Shown here one piece after another: positions 9,613-18,826 of a stretch of DNA of 64,000 nt (position 1 is its first letter; every line of letters begins with the position of its first letter). The position numbers and the translations under genes were made by a program. This DNA is from Trinickia dabaoshanensis (GTDB lineage Bacteria > Pseudomonadota > Gammaproteobacteria > Burkholderiales > Burkholderiaceae), in NCBI RefSeq assembly GCF_002879885.1, contig NZ_PNYA01000006.1, positions 186,001 through 250,000 of the forward strand, given 5' to 3'. The notes beneath the pieces were generated by a model, which worked only from the letters and a program-made list of their open reading frames with translations, had not been told where the DNA came from and searched no databases.

Positions 9613-10248
9613 ATGTCCTCCATTCCTGCCGTCTACGCTGAGCTGCCGCTGTTTCCCCTGCACACGGTGCTGTTTCCCGATGGCCTGCTGCCGTTGAAGA
9701 TTTTCGAGGCGCGCTACCTCGACATGGCGCGCGCCTGCCTGCGCGACGACGCCCCCTTCGGCGTTTGTCTGCTGAAAAGCGGCGGCGAAGTCGCTCAAGA
9801 GGACGTGACGTGCGTGCCCGAGATGGTCGGCACGCTCGCCCGTATCGAACAGTGCGACGTCGACGAACACGGCATGCTGCTCGTTCGCGCGCGCGGCACG
9901 CAGCGCTTCCGCCTGCTCTCGCATCGCAAGGAGCCGAGCGGGCTGCTCGTCGGCATGGCCGAGCCTCTGCCCGAGGACTCCCCCTTGGACGGCCCCGACG
10001 TACTCGCGAAATTCGGCGCCTGCGCGGAGGTGCTCGAACGCATCATCGACGCGATCCGCGAACGCGACGCCGAGAGCGTGCCGTTCGCCGAGCCGTTTCG
10101 CTTCGACGATCCGAGCTGGGTCTCCAATCGCTTGTCGGAAGTGTTGCAAATCCCGCTGCGCGCGCGGCAAAAGCTGATGGAGCTCACCGATGCCGGCGAG
10201 CGCATCGATGCCGTGCATCACTACATGCGGCAGCACCAACTGCTCTGA
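9613..10248 (+). CDS. Lon N-terminal (substrate-binding) domain protein
   Basis: A 211-residue protein matching only the N-terminal LON substrate-recognition domain (LPLFPLHTVLFPDGLLPLKIFEARYLDMA, FGVCLLKSGGEV). It has neither the AAA+ ATPase nor the Ser-Lys protease domain. Such stand-alone LON-domain proteins are widespread in betaproteobacteria and their role is not established; substrate or chaperone-like binding is inferred from the domain. It lies 91 bp after rapZ and converges with mutY. Confidence 0.85.
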   Translation: MSSIPAVYAELPLFPLHTVLFPDGLLPLKIFEARYLDMARACLRDDAPFGVCLLKSGGEVAQEDVTCVPEMVGTLARIEQCDVDEHGMLLVRARGTQRFRLLSHRKEPSGLLVGMAEPLPEDSPLDGPDVLAKFGACAEVLERIIDAIRERDAESVPFAEPFRFDDPSWVSNRLSEVLQIPLRARQKLMELTDAGERIDAVHHYMRQHQLL

Positions 10249-10269
10249 AGCTTCGACGCCCGCCCGGCG

Positions 10270-11400
10270 TCAAAGCAGCGGGCCTTTCAGCGCATCGAGC
10301 AGCTTGCGCACCGGCGCCGGCACACCGTAATCGTCGATTTGCGCGAGCGGCACCCACGCCGTCTCGTCGTCACGCGCGTCGCAGCGACGGGCGCGTTGCA
10401 CCGCGCTCAGTTCGGCGCAGCGCGGTTCGATATCGAGCTTGAAATGCGTGAACGTATGGGCGATCGGCGCTAAGCGCGTGATGTCCGGCCCCGCTCCCAG
10501 TATTTGGGCTCGGTCGGCGAGCGCAGCCTCGCCGGCCGCTTCCGGCAGACTCCATAGACCGCCCCAAATGCCTGACGGCGGCCGGCGCTCGAGCAACACA
10601 CGCTCGCCGTCGCGTAGCACGAGCATCCAAGTGCGCCGCGTCGGGACGGTCTTCTTTGGCCTCGCGGCCGGCAATTCGCGTTGCCGGCCGCTGACGCGCG
10701 CGACGCAATCATCGGCGAACGGACAGCGCGCGCAATCGGGCTTGCCGCGCACGCACAACGTCGCGCCGAGATCCATCAGCCCCTGCGTGTAGGCGCTGAG
10801 CTCGTCGTCCGACGCGCGGGAATCGGGCATCAAGCGCTCCGCGAGCGACCACATCGCGTTTTCGACGCGCTTTTCCCCCGGAAACCCCTCGACACCGAAC
10901 ACACGAGCGAGCACGCGCTTGACGTTGCCGTCCAAGATCGTGGCCCGCGCGCCGAACGCGAAAGAGGCAATCGCGGCCGCGGTCGAGCGCCCGATGCCCG
11001 GCAACTCGGCCAAGTGCTCGGGAATGCTCGGGAAGGCACCCCCGTGCCGCTCGAGGACCGCCTGCGCGCATCGATGCAAGTTGCGGGCGCGCGAGTAATA
11101 GCCGAGCCCGGCCCACAGCGCCATCACCTCGTCGAGCGGCGCGGCGGCAAGCGATGCGACGTCGGGAAATCGGGCGAGAAATTTTTCGTAATAAGGGATG
11201 ACGGTCGAAACCTGCGTTTGCTGGAGCATGATTTCGGACAGCCAGATCCGATACGGATCGCGTGTGTTTTGCCACGGCAGGTCATGACGGCCGTGGCGGC
11301 GCTGCCACGCGATCAGCCTTGTGGCGAAAGTCGCTTGCAGCGGCATAGCGGATTCGGATTCGGATTCGCGTTCGGTCGCGAGGATCGGGGAGGCGGACAT
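10270..11400 (-). CDS. mutY: A/G-specific adenine glycosylase
   Basis: A 376-residue DNA repair enzyme excising adenine opposite 8-oxoguanine. The HhH-GPD domain shows LPWQNTRDPYRIWLSEIMLQQTQV (catalytic Glu) and ELPGIGRSTAAAIASFAFG, with catalytic Asp in ILDGNVKRVLAR. The [4Fe-4S] cluster ligands are C-x6-C-x2-C-x5-C (CVRGKPDCARCPFADDC). The C-terminal NUDIX-like domain recognises 8-oxoG. It starts 13 bp after the mutM stop, so the two 8-oxoG repair genes are probably co-transcribed. An alternative ATG at 11346 (MPLQATFATRL) would remove an N-terminal Glu-Ser repeat encoded by GAATCC units; no clear ribosome-binding site decides between them. Confidence 0.95.
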   Translation of the reverse strand: MSASPILATERESESESAMPLQATFATRLIAWQRRHGRHDLPWQNTRDPYRIWLSEIMLQQTQVSTVIPYYEKFLARFPDVASLAAAPLDEVMALWAGLGYYSRARNLHRCAQAVLERHGGAFPSIPEHLAELPGIGRSTAAAIASFAFGARATILDGNVKRVLARVFGVEGFPGEKRVENAMWSLAERLMPDSRASDDELSAYTQGLMDLGATLCVRGKPDCARCPFADDCVARVSGRQRELPAARPKKTVPTRRTWMLVLRDGERVLLERRPPSGIWGGLWSLPEAAGEAALADRAQILGAGPDITRLAPIAHTFTHFKLDIEPRCAELSAVQRARRCDARDDETAWVPLAQIDDYGVPAPVRKLLDALKGPLL

Positions 11401-11413
11401 GTGCGGGGATAGC

Positions 11414-12241
11414 TCAGCGCTGACAGTGCGCGCAGTAATAGGTGGAACGTTGCCCTTGCACGATCTGCCGAATCGGCGTCGCGCACACGCGGCACGGCTC
11501 GCCCGCGCGGTCGTAGACGTTGCATTCGAGCTGAAAGTAGCCGCTCGAGCCGTCGCTGCCCACGAAGTCTCGCAAGGTGCTGCCGCCGCGCTCGATCGCC
11601 GCAGCCAGCGTCACGCGCACGGCGTCGGCCAGCCGCTCGCAACGCGCGAGGGAAACGCGGCCCGCGGCGGTCGTCGGCCGAATCCCGGCCCGGAACAGAC
11701 TTTCGGACGCATAGATGTTGCCGACGCCGACGACGATCTCCCCGCCGAGCAGCAGTTGCTTGATCGAGGCCGTGCGCCCGCGCGTGCGACGGAAAATCAG
11801 CGCGCCGCTAAACTCGTCGCTGAACGGCTCCACGCCGAGGCTGGCGAGCAAAGGATGCGTATTGACGTCGCCGTCCGCGCGCGCATGCCACAACACGGCG
11901 CCGAAACGGCGCGGATCGCGATAGCGCAGCACGAACTCGTCGAAGATCCAATCGATATGATCGTGCTTGGCCGGTTCGCCCGCCTGCTCGTGGCGCAGCA
12001 CGCGCAGTGTGCCGGTCATGCCCAAATGCACGATGAACCAGCCGGCGTCGACTTCGAACAGCAGATATTTGCCGCGCCGCTCGACCTTTCGGACCGCTTG
12101 ACGCTCGAGCGTGCTCGCAAGGCCGGCGGGCACCGGCCAACGCAGCGCGGGCGTGCGTACGTCGACCCGCTCGACGCGGCGTCCGGTGACGTACGGCTCG
12201 ATGCCGCGCCGGGTAACTTCGACTTCTGGTAACTCGGGCAT
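11414..12241 (-). CDS. mutM: Formamidopyrimidine-DNA glycosylase
   Basis: A 275-residue glycosylase/AP lyase that removes 8-oxoguanine and formamidopyrimidines. The catalytic N-terminus MPELPEVE (Pro1, Glu2 after Met removal) is intact. The helix-two-turn-helix motif ([16 protein letters not shown]) and C-terminal zinc finger (C-x2-C ... C-x2-C, ending YYCAHCQR) are present. It is followed immediately by mutY and diverges from the TPR gene at 12340. Confidence 0.97.
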   Translation of the reverse strand: MPELPEVEVTRRGIEPYVTGRRVERVDVRTPALRWPVPAGLASTLERQAVRKVERRGKYLLFEVDAGWFIVHLGMTGTLRVLRHEQAGEPAKHDHIDWIFDEFVLRYRDPRRFGAVLWHARADGDVNTHPLLASLGVEPFSDEFSGALIFRRTRGRTASIKQLLLGGEIVVGVGNIYASESLFRAGIRPTTAAGRVSLARCERLADAVRVTLAAAIERGGSTLRDFVGSDGSSGYFQLECNVYDRAGEPCRVCATPIRQIVQGQRSTYYCAHCQR

Positions 12242-12339
12242 GTCTTAAGGGCTGAAACAGGTGTGTAACTTGCATGGTCCAATTCTGCGTGTATTGTAGC
12301 GAGCGCGTTACAATCGACCGAAACCTCGAACGGAACTCC

Positions 12340-14175
12340 ATGATTTTGTCCCTCAAGCAGCTCTTCTCGCGCCCGGTCGGCGCACGCCCCGCATGGCGCA
12401 GAGCGCCGGCGGGCCGTATCGTCCTTGCCGCGCTCTGCGCTTGGACTTTTGCCGCGTTGCCCGCGCACGCTCAGGACCCGTCCGCATCGGAAGGCGGCGG
12501 GGCCTCGGCGGGCGCGGCCACACCCTCGCTGCCGGAAGAAACGAAGGACTTGCCGGACGTCCCGCTCACGAGCCAAATCGTGTTCCAGGTGCTGGCGGCG
12601 GAAATCGCGCTGCAGCGCGAGCAGCCCGCGCCCGCTTACCAAACCTATCTCGCCCTTGCGCGCGATACGCACGATCCGCGCATGGCGGAACGCGCGACCG
12701 AAATCGCACTAGGGGCGCAAAGCCCGTCCGACGCGCTGGCCGCCGCGCAGTTGTGGCACGAGTACGCGCCCACGTCCGAGCGCGCCATGCAGATCGACGC
12801 CTCGCTGCTCGTTTTGTCGGGCAAGCCGGATCAGGCCGAGCCGATCCTCGCGGGAGAACTCGCGAAAGTGTCCGACGAAAACCGAGGCGGCGCGCTGCAG
12901 GCCCTGCAAACCTTGATCGCGCGCGGCCCGAACCGCGTCGGCGGCTTGCAAGTGCTGAAGGACTTGCTGAAAAAGGACATGGACCGCCCCGAGGCGCAGC
13001 TCGCCATCGGCAAGCAGCAACTGCTGGCCGACGATCGGCCCGCTGCGCGCGCCTCGTTCGAGCAGGCCCTGAAGCTCAAGCCAGATTTCTTGCCGGCCGC
13101 GCTCGCGCTCGGTCAGATGGGCACCGAGGAGCGCAACGAAGCGATCGCATCGTTGGAATCGTATTTGAAGCAGCATCCGAAGGAGCGCGCGGCGCACGTG
13201 GCCCTGGCGCAGCTGTATCTGTCGGGCGACCGGCTCGACGACGCGCAAAAGCAATTCGAGGCCCTGCGCGCGATGGACGCGAAGGACCCGATGCCGCTGC
13301 TTGCGCTCGGGCTCATCAAGGTTCAGCAAAAGCAATACGACGCGGCCCAGAAATACCTGACGCAATACGCCGATCTGGCCGAAAAATCGCCCGGGGCCGA
13401 TCCGGGCCAGGCGTACCTGTACTTGGCGCAACTGGCGCTCGAACAGAAGCACGACGACGATGCCGCGAAGTGGCTCGACAAGGTGTCGCCGTCGAGCCAG
13501 CAATACGTCACGGCCCGCGTCACGCGTGCGCAGATGCTGGCGCAAAAAGGCAAGATCGACGATGCGCGCAAGATGCTCGCCGACATACAAACGGACGATC
13601 CGCGCGAGCTAGGGGTCGTCGCGCGCACGGACGCGGCGATCCTCTTCGATGCGAAACGCTATCGCGAAGCCGAGGCGCGCTTGAAAGAGGCGAACGACGC
13701 CTCCCCGAACGACCCGGAAATTCAGTACGACTATGCGATGGCCGCGGAGAAGAACGGCCATTACGAGTTGATGGAAAGCGTGTTGCGCAAGGTGATGCAA
13801 GAGCAGCCCGATAGTCCTCAGGCGTACAACGCGCTCGGCTATTCGCTGGCCGATCGCAATCAGCGTTTGGACGAGGCGGACAAACTGATCGAGAAGGCAT
13901 CGGCGCTCGCGCCGAACGATGCGTTCATCATGGACAGCCTCGGTTGGGTCAAATACCGCAAGGGCGATACGGCGGATGCCGCCAAGTTGCTCAAACGCGC
14001 TTTCGAGATTCAGCCGAATGCCGAAATCGGCGCGCATCTCGGCGAAGTGCTTTGGAAGAGCGGCGATCAGAAACAAGCGCTCGATGCATGGCGCCGTGCG
14101 CGCAAGCTCGAGCCGGACAACCAAACGCTCGTGAAGACGCTCGAACGCTTTCAAGTGAACGCCAACGATCTGTGA
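12340..14175 (+). CDS. Secreted tetratricopeptide-repeat protein
   Basis: A 611-residue protein with a signal peptide (hydrophobic IVLAALCAWTFAALPAHAQ, cleavage after AHA or AQ). Many TPR units span about residues 70-600, for example PEAQLAIGKQQLLADDRPAARA, AHVALAQLYLSGDRLDDAQ and YNALGYSLADRNQRLDEADKLI. It is a periplasmic or outer-membrane-associated scaffold; no enzymatic motif is seen. ATG 12340 is chosen because an upstream in-frame extension is hydrophilic and would bury the signal peptide. The stop overlaps the lolB ATG, so translation is coupled, suggesting a role connected with lipoprotein sorting or the cell envelope, which is inference. Confidence 0.85.
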   Translation: MILSLKQLFSRPVGARPAWRRAPAGRIVLAALCAWTFAALPAHAQDPSASEGGGASAGAATPSLPEETKDLPDVPLTSQIVFQVLAAEIALQREQPAPAYQTYLALARDTHDPRMAERATEIALGAQSPSDALAAAQLWHEYAPTSERAMQIDASLLVLSGKPDQAEPILAGELAKVSDENRGGALQALQTLIARGPNRVGGLQVLKDLLKKDMDRPEAQLAIGKQQLLADDRPAARASFEQALKLKPDFLPAALALGQMGTEERNEAIASLESYLKQHPKERAAHVALAQLYLSGDRLDDAQKQFEALRAMDAKDPMPLLALGLIKVQQKQYDAAQKYLTQYADLAEKSPGADPGQAYLYLAQLALEQKHDDDAAKWLDKVSPSSQQYVTARVTRAQMLAQKGKIDDARKMLADIQTDDPRELGVVARTDAAILFDAKRYREAEARLKEANDASPNDPEIQYDYAMAAEKNGHYELMESVLRKVMQEQPDSPQAYNALGYSLADRNQRLDEADKLIEKASALAPNDAFIMDSLGWVKYRKGDTADAAKLLKRAFEIQPNAEIGAHLGEVLWKSGDQKQALDAWRRARKLEPDNQTLVKTLERFQVNANDL

Positions 14176-14810
14176 TGCCGGTTTTGTCTTTTCTCGAACT
14201 CACGAGCGCGGCCGTGCGCCGCGCCACGCTATCGGCGGCCGCCGCTTGCGCCGTCGCCCTCGCCGGCTGCGCGGTGACCCCGACGCACGGCCCCTCGACC
14301 TCGAACGCGACGCCCGCGCTCTCCACGCAGACGATGCACGCGTATCGCGGCCGGTTCTCGGTGCGCTATCTCGACCAGAACGGTCGGTCGCGCAACGCCT
14401 ACGGCAATTTCGACTGGGAGCAGCAAGGCGATACCGTCACGCTGCAACTGCTCAATCCGTTCGGGCAGACGCTGGCGATCGTGACCTCGTCGTCGGCGTC
14501 GGCGACGCTCGAGGTACCGAATCGTCAGCCGGTCACGGCCGACAACGTCGGCGAGCTCATGCAGCGCACGCTCGGATTCTCCTTGCCGATCGAGGGGCTG
14601 CGCTATTGGCTCGAGTCGTCGCCCGCGCCCACTTCGCACGCGAAAACCATCGTCGATCCCGATCAGAGCTCGCGCATGAAGGAGATCGACCAGGAAGGCT
14701 GGACGATCGACTACGTCGCCTACGCCGACGCCCCCGCGACGGGCGTCAAGCGCCTCGATCTGACGCGCCGCGATCCGCCGCTCGACATCAAGCTCGTACT
14801 GGACCGCTGA
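14175..14810 (+). CDS. lolB: Outer membrane lipoprotein insertion protein LolB
   Basis: A 211-residue lipoprotein receptor that accepts lipoproteins from LolA and inserts them in the outer membrane. The lipobox AVALAGC places the lipidated cysteine near residue 32. The mature part has the LolB pattern [31 protein letters not shown] and a closing [18 protein letters not shown]. It overlaps the TPR gene by one base. ispE follows after 67 bp; lolB-ispE-tRNA-prs is the conserved proteobacterial arrangement. Confidence 0.93.
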   Translation: MPVLSFLELTSAAVRRATLSAAAACAVALAGCAVTPTHGPSTSNATPALSTQTMHAYRGRFSVRYLDQNGRSRNAYGNFDWEQQGDTVTLQLLNPFGQTLAIVTSSSASATLEVPNRQPVTADNVGELMQRTLGFSLPIEGLRYWLESSPAPTSHAKTIVDPDQSSRMKEIDQEGWTIDYVAYADAPATGVKRLDLTRRDPPLDIKLVLDR

Positions 14811-14877
14811 GCAGGCGGCCGCGTCCGCCGCCGCTCGCCCCGCTCATGCTTCGCCTTTGCCTCACGCCGCACCCAAA

Positions 14878-15759
14878 ATGATCGAAACGTCCCACTCGCT
14901 GCGCGACTGCGCGGCGCCCGCCAAGCTCAATCTGTTTCTGCACATCACGGGCCGCCGGCCCGACGGGTATCACGCGTTGCAGACCGTGTTCCAGTTGATC
15001 GACTGGGGCGATGTGCTCCATTTCACGCTGCGCGAGGATGGGCGCGTGCATCGCAAGACCGACGTGCCGGGCGTGCCGGAAGAAAGCGATTTGGTCGTGC
15101 GCGCGGCGATGCTGCTCAAGGCGCATACGGGCTCGGCGCTCGGCGTGGACATCGAGATCGAGAAGCGCTTGCCGATGGGCGCGGGCCTCGGCGGCGGCAG
15201 CTCGGACGCCGCCACCACGCTCTTGGCGCTGAACCGGCTCTGGAAGCTCGACCTGGCCCGCGACGTGCTGCAATCTCTGGCGCTGCGACTCGGCGCCGAC
15301 GTCCCGTTCTTCGTTTTCGGGAAAAATGCGTTCGCGCAGGGTGTCGGAGAGGCGCTCGAGGCTGTACAATTGCCGCCGCGCTACTTTCTGGTGGTGACCC
15401 CGAAAGCGCATGTTCCGACCGCAGCGATTTTTTCCGATAAGTCGTTGACAAGAGATTCGGAAGCCGTCACAATTACGGACTTTCTTGCACAGCAAAGCTG
15501 CAGCGCAAGATGGCCCGAAAGTTACGGCCGGAATGACATGCAGCCAGTTGTCGTGGGAAAATACGCGGAAGTCGCGCAGGTGCTTGAATGGTTTGAAACC
15601 ATTGCGCCAGCACGGATGACCGGATCGGGCTCGAGTGTGTTTGCCGCGTTCCGGAGCATCGCCGAAGCGGAAGCGGCGCAAGCCAAGCTGCCAGCAGATT
15701 GGATCAGCGCCGTGGCATCGAGTTTGGATACCCATCCACTCTTCGCTTTCGCGTCATAG
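14878..15759 (+). CDS. ispE: 4-diphosphocytidyl-2-C-methyl-D-erythritol kinase
   Basis: A 293-residue GHMP kinase phosphorylating CDP-methylerythritol in the MEP isoprenoid pathway. It shows [20 protein letters not shown] at the start, the GHMP glycine-rich motif [18 protein letters not shown], and the third motif [12 protein letters not shown]. The ATG at 14878 directly precedes [10 protein letters not shown]; a longer in-frame extension is not supported. It is immediately upstream of tRNA-Gln and prs. Confidence 0.96.
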   Translation: MIETSHSLRDCAAPAKLNLFLHITGRRPDGYHALQTVFQLIDWGDVLHFTLREDGRVHRKTDVPGVPEESDLVVRAAMLLKAHTGSALGVDIEIEKRLPMGAGLGGGSSDAATTLLALNRLWKLDLARDVLQSLALRLGADVPFFVFGKNAFAQGVGEALEAVQLPPRYFLVVTPKAHVPTAAIFSDKSLTRDSEAVTITDFLAQQSCSARWPESYGRNDMQPVVVGKYAEVAQVLEWFETIAPARMTGSGSSVFAAFRSIAEAEAAQAKLPADWISAVASSLDTHPLFAFAS

Positions 15760-15812
15760 GTTTCGCATCGTCGGGGCTGTCTCGCAGGCCCGATGAAGCT
15801 CAGAGTCAGTGT

Positions 15813-15889
15813 AGGGGAGTCGCCAAGTTGGTCAAGGCACCGGATTTTGATTCCGGCATGCGAGGGTTCGAGTCCTTCCTCCCCTGCCA
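15813..15889 (+). tRNA. tRNA-Gln (anticodon TTG)
   Basis: A 77-base cloverleaf with encoded CCA. The acceptor stem is AGGGGAG / CTCCCCT, the anticodon stem CCGGA / TCCGG encloses a 7-base loop with TTG at 15847-15849, and the T-arm contains GGTTCGAGTCC. The first acceptor pair is A1-U72, a weak pair as expected for glutaminyl-tRNA synthetase substrates. It lies between ispE and prs, 39 bp before prs, and is probably co-transcribed. Confidence 0.97.
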
Positions 15890-15928
15890 AACATTCCCGC
15901 AGTTCCCGCCTCCAGCAGCAGGTGCATG

Positions 15929-16885
15929 ATGAGCAGCCATGACGGCCTGATGGTTTTTACTGGCAACGCAAATCCCGCGCTTGCACAGGAAGTCGTCAAA
16001 ATTCTCGGCATTCCCCTCGGCAAAGCAATGGTCAGCCGTTTCTCCGACGGCGAAATCCAAGTCGAGATCCAGGAAAACGTGCGCGGTAAGGACGTCTTCG
16101 TCCTGCAATCGACCTGCGCACCCGCGAACGACAACCTGATGGAGCTGATGATCATGGTCGATGCGCTCAAGCGCGCGTCGGCAGGTCGAATCACGGCAGC
16201 CATCCCCTACTTCGGCTATGCCCGGCAAGATCGCCGCCCGCGTTCGGCGCGCGTCGCGATCTCGGCCAAGATCGTCGCCAACATGCTGGAAATCGCCGGC
16301 GTCGAGCGGATCATCACGATGGATCTGCACGCCGATCAGATTCAAGGCTTCTTCGACATCCCGGTCGACAACATCTACGCCACGCCCGTGCTGCTCGGCG
16401 ATCTGCGCAAGCAGAGCTACGAGAATCTGCTCGTCGTGTCGCCCGATGTCGGCGGTGTGGTCCGCGCCCGTGCGCTCGCGAAGCAACTGAACTGCGATCT
16501 GGCCATCATCGACAAACGCCGGCCCAAGGCGAACGTCGCCGAAGTGATGAACATCATCGGCGAAGTGGAAGGCCGCACCTGCGTCATCATGGACGACATG
16601 GTCGATACCGCCGGTACGCTGTGCAAGGCCGCGCAAGTGCTCAAAGAACGCGGCGCGAAACAAGTCGTCGCCTACGCGACGCACCCGGTGCTGTCGGGCG
16701 GCGCGAGCGAACGCATCACGAATTCGTCGCTGGACGAACTCGTCGTCACCGATACGATCCCGCTGAGCGACGAAGCGCGCGCTTGCGCGAAGATCCGCTC
16801 GCTCTCGTGCGCGGGTCTGCTGGCCGAAACGTTCTCGCGTATCCGTCGCGGCGATTCGGTGATGTCGCTGTTCGCCGAGAGCTAA
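15929..16885 (+). CDS. prs: Ribose-phosphate pyrophosphokinase
   Basis: A 318-residue PRPP synthase feeding nucleotide, histidine and tryptophan synthesis. It shows [30 protein letters not shown], the [14 protein letters not shown] loop, the [13 protein letters not shown] metal site and the PRPP-binding [13 protein letters not shown]. Two ATG codons are adjacent (15926 and 15929); the second gives the usual [10 protein letters not shown] start and better spacing to an AGCAGG upstream. It is followed by 179 bp before rplY. Confidence 0.96.
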   Translation: MSSHDGLMVFTGNANPALAQEVVKILGIPLGKAMVSRFSDGEIQVEIQENVRGKDVFVLQSTCAPANDNLMELMIMVDALKRASAGRITAAIPYFGYARQDRRPRSARVAISAKIVANMLEIAGVERIITMDLHADQIQGFFDIPVDNIYATPVLLGDLRKQSYENLLVVSPDVGGVVRARALAKQLNCDLAIIDKRRPKANVAEVMNIIGEVEGRTCVIMDDMVDTAGTLCKAAQVLKERGAKQVVAYATHPVLSGGASERITNSSLDELVVTDTIPLSDEARACAKIRSLSCAGLLAETFSRIRRGDSVMSLFAES

Positions 16886-17064
16886 AGCAACGTTTTAAGT
16901 ACACGCCGAAGGCGCTGCTCGTTGAGCGGCTTCGGCACTTGGGCGCGATTCGGTTACCGAAGCGCGCCGTTTTCGTCTGGAGCCCCACCCGTCCCGCGGT
17001 AGTCATCCGCGAGCACGAAGGCTCCGTTTCGCTGCCTGGTCGCGGGCAGTTATGGAGATAGAAC

Positions 17065-17673
17065 ATGAAAGTCGTCGCTTTCGAGCGTAGCAAGCAAGGT
17101 ACGGGTGCGAGCCGCCGCCTGCGCAACTCCGGCAAGACGCCGGGGATCGTGTATGGCGCAACGGCAGAACCGCAACTGATCGAACTCGATCACAACGCCC
17201 TGTGGCATGCACTGAAGAAGGAAGCATTCCACTCGTCGATCCTCGACCTCGAAGTGGCTGGTCAGTCGCAACGCGTTCTGCTGCGTGACGTGCAATACCA
17301 CCCGTTCCGTCAGCTCGTGCTGCACGTCGATTTCCAACGTGTCGACCCGAACAAGAAGCTGCACACGAAGGTGCCCGTGCACTTCATGAACCAAGAAACG
17401 AACCCGGCCGTGAAGACCGGCGGCGCGATCATCTCGCACGTCGTGACGGAAGTCGAAATCGAGTGCCTGCCGGGCGATCTGCCGGAATTCGTCGAGCTCG
17501 ACCTCGCGAAGATCGAAGCCGGTCAATCGCTGCACGCGAAGGACATCACGCTGCCGAAGGGCGTCTCGCTCGTCGCGCACATCGAAAGCGAAAACCCGGT
17601 CGTGGCGGCAGCAGCCGTGCCGGCCGGCGCCGCGGCTGAAGCGGCTGCGGAAGGCGAAACGCCCGCCGCTTAA
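17065..17673 (+). CDS. rplY: 50S ribosomal protein L25 (general stress protein Ctc)
   Basis: A 202-residue long-form L25/CTC protein. The N-terminal 5S rRNA-binding domain (about 1-95, [18 protein letters not shown]) is followed by the C-terminal TL5-like domain and an Ala/Glu-rich tail. It binds 5S rRNA in the large subunit. A GGAGA motif lies eight bases before the ATG. An intrinsic terminator follows; pth is next, the classic rplY-pth pairing. Confidence 0.95.
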   Translation: MKVVAFERSKQGTGASRRLRNSGKTPGIVYGATAEPQLIELDHNALWHALKKEAFHSSILDLEVAGQSQRVLLRDVQYHPFRQLVLHVDFQRVDPNKKLHTKVPVHFMNQETNPAVKTGGAIISHVVTEVEIECLPGDLPEFVELDLAKIEAGQSLHAKDITLPKGVSLVAHIESENPVVAAAAVPAGAAAEAAAEGETPAA

Positions 17674-17725
17674 GGCGTTTTTCGCGCCTATCCTCTCGAT
17701 CCGTTTCATTGGAACGGACGACGTG

Positions 17726-17758
17726 ACCCGCCGCGGCTTGCCCGGCGGGTTTTTTTTC
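17726..17758 (+). terminator. Intrinsic terminator after rplY
   Basis: A 7-bp stem ACCCGCC / GGCGGGT with an 11-base loop is followed by a run of eight or nine thymines. Confidence 0.88.
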
Positions 17759-17805
17759 GCAAGCATTCACCACTCGTTCACGGGCCGCCTTGCCGGTATC
17801 CAAGC

Positions 17806-18408
17806 ATGATCAAGCTCATCGTCGGGCTCGGTAATCCGGGCGCGGAATACACAGCCACTCGGCACAACGCCGGCTTTTGGCTCGTCGATCAGCTCGCACG
17901 CGAAGCGGGCGCCACGCTGCGCGACGAGCGGCGCTTCCATGGGTTTTACGCGAAGGCCCGCTTGCATGGCGAGGAAGTCCATTTGCTCGAGCCGCAGACC
18001 TATATGAACCGCTCCGGGCAATCGGTCGTCGCCGTCGCGCATTTCTTCAAGATCCTGCCCGACGAGATCCTCGTCGCGCACGACGAGCTCGACCTGCCGC
18101 CCGGTGCCGTCAAGCTCAAGCTCGGCGGCGGCAGCGGTGGGCATAACGGGCTGAAGGATATCTCCGCCCATCTCTCGTCGCAGCAGTACTGGCGGCTGCG
18201 CATCGGCATCGGCCATCCGCGCGATCTGATTCCCGAAAGTGCGCGCGCCGGGGCGAAGCCCGATGTCGCCAACTTCGTGCTGAAGCCGCCCCGCAAGGAA
18301 GAGCAGGACGTCATCGACGCCGCGATCGAACGCTCGCTGGCCGTCATGCCGCATGTCGTGAAAGGCGCGCCCGAGCGCGCGATGATGCAACTCCACAGCG
18401 CCGGTTGA
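17806..18408 (+). CDS. pth: Peptidyl-tRNA hydrolase
   Basis: A 200-residue esterase that recycles peptidyl-tRNA. It contains [19 protein letters not shown] with the catalytic histidine, YMNRSGQSV with the conserved asparagine, and [18 protein letters not shown] with the conserved aspartate. It follows the rplY terminator and converges with the ferredoxin gene. Confidence 0.97.
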   Translation: MIKLIVGLGNPGAEYTATRHNAGFWLVDQLAREAGATLRDERRFHGFYAKARLHGEEVHLLEPQTYMNRSGQSVVAVAHFFKILPDEILVAHDELDLPPGAVKLKLGGGSGGHNGLKDISAHLSSQQYWRLRIGIGHPRDLIPESARAGAKPDVANFVLKPPRKEEQDVIDAAIERSLAVMPHVVKGAPERAMMQLHSAG

Positions 18409-18465
18409 GGTAGCCGCACGCAGCAATTCACGCGTGCGCCGGGCGCCGCTTGCAGGCGGCCGCCT

Positions 18466-18762
<297 letters not shown>

Positions 18763-18826
18763 TTATAGCTCGCCCCAGAATTGAGTACGCATGCGCCTCG
18801 CGCCGCACACCGTTGCCCGCCGGCGG

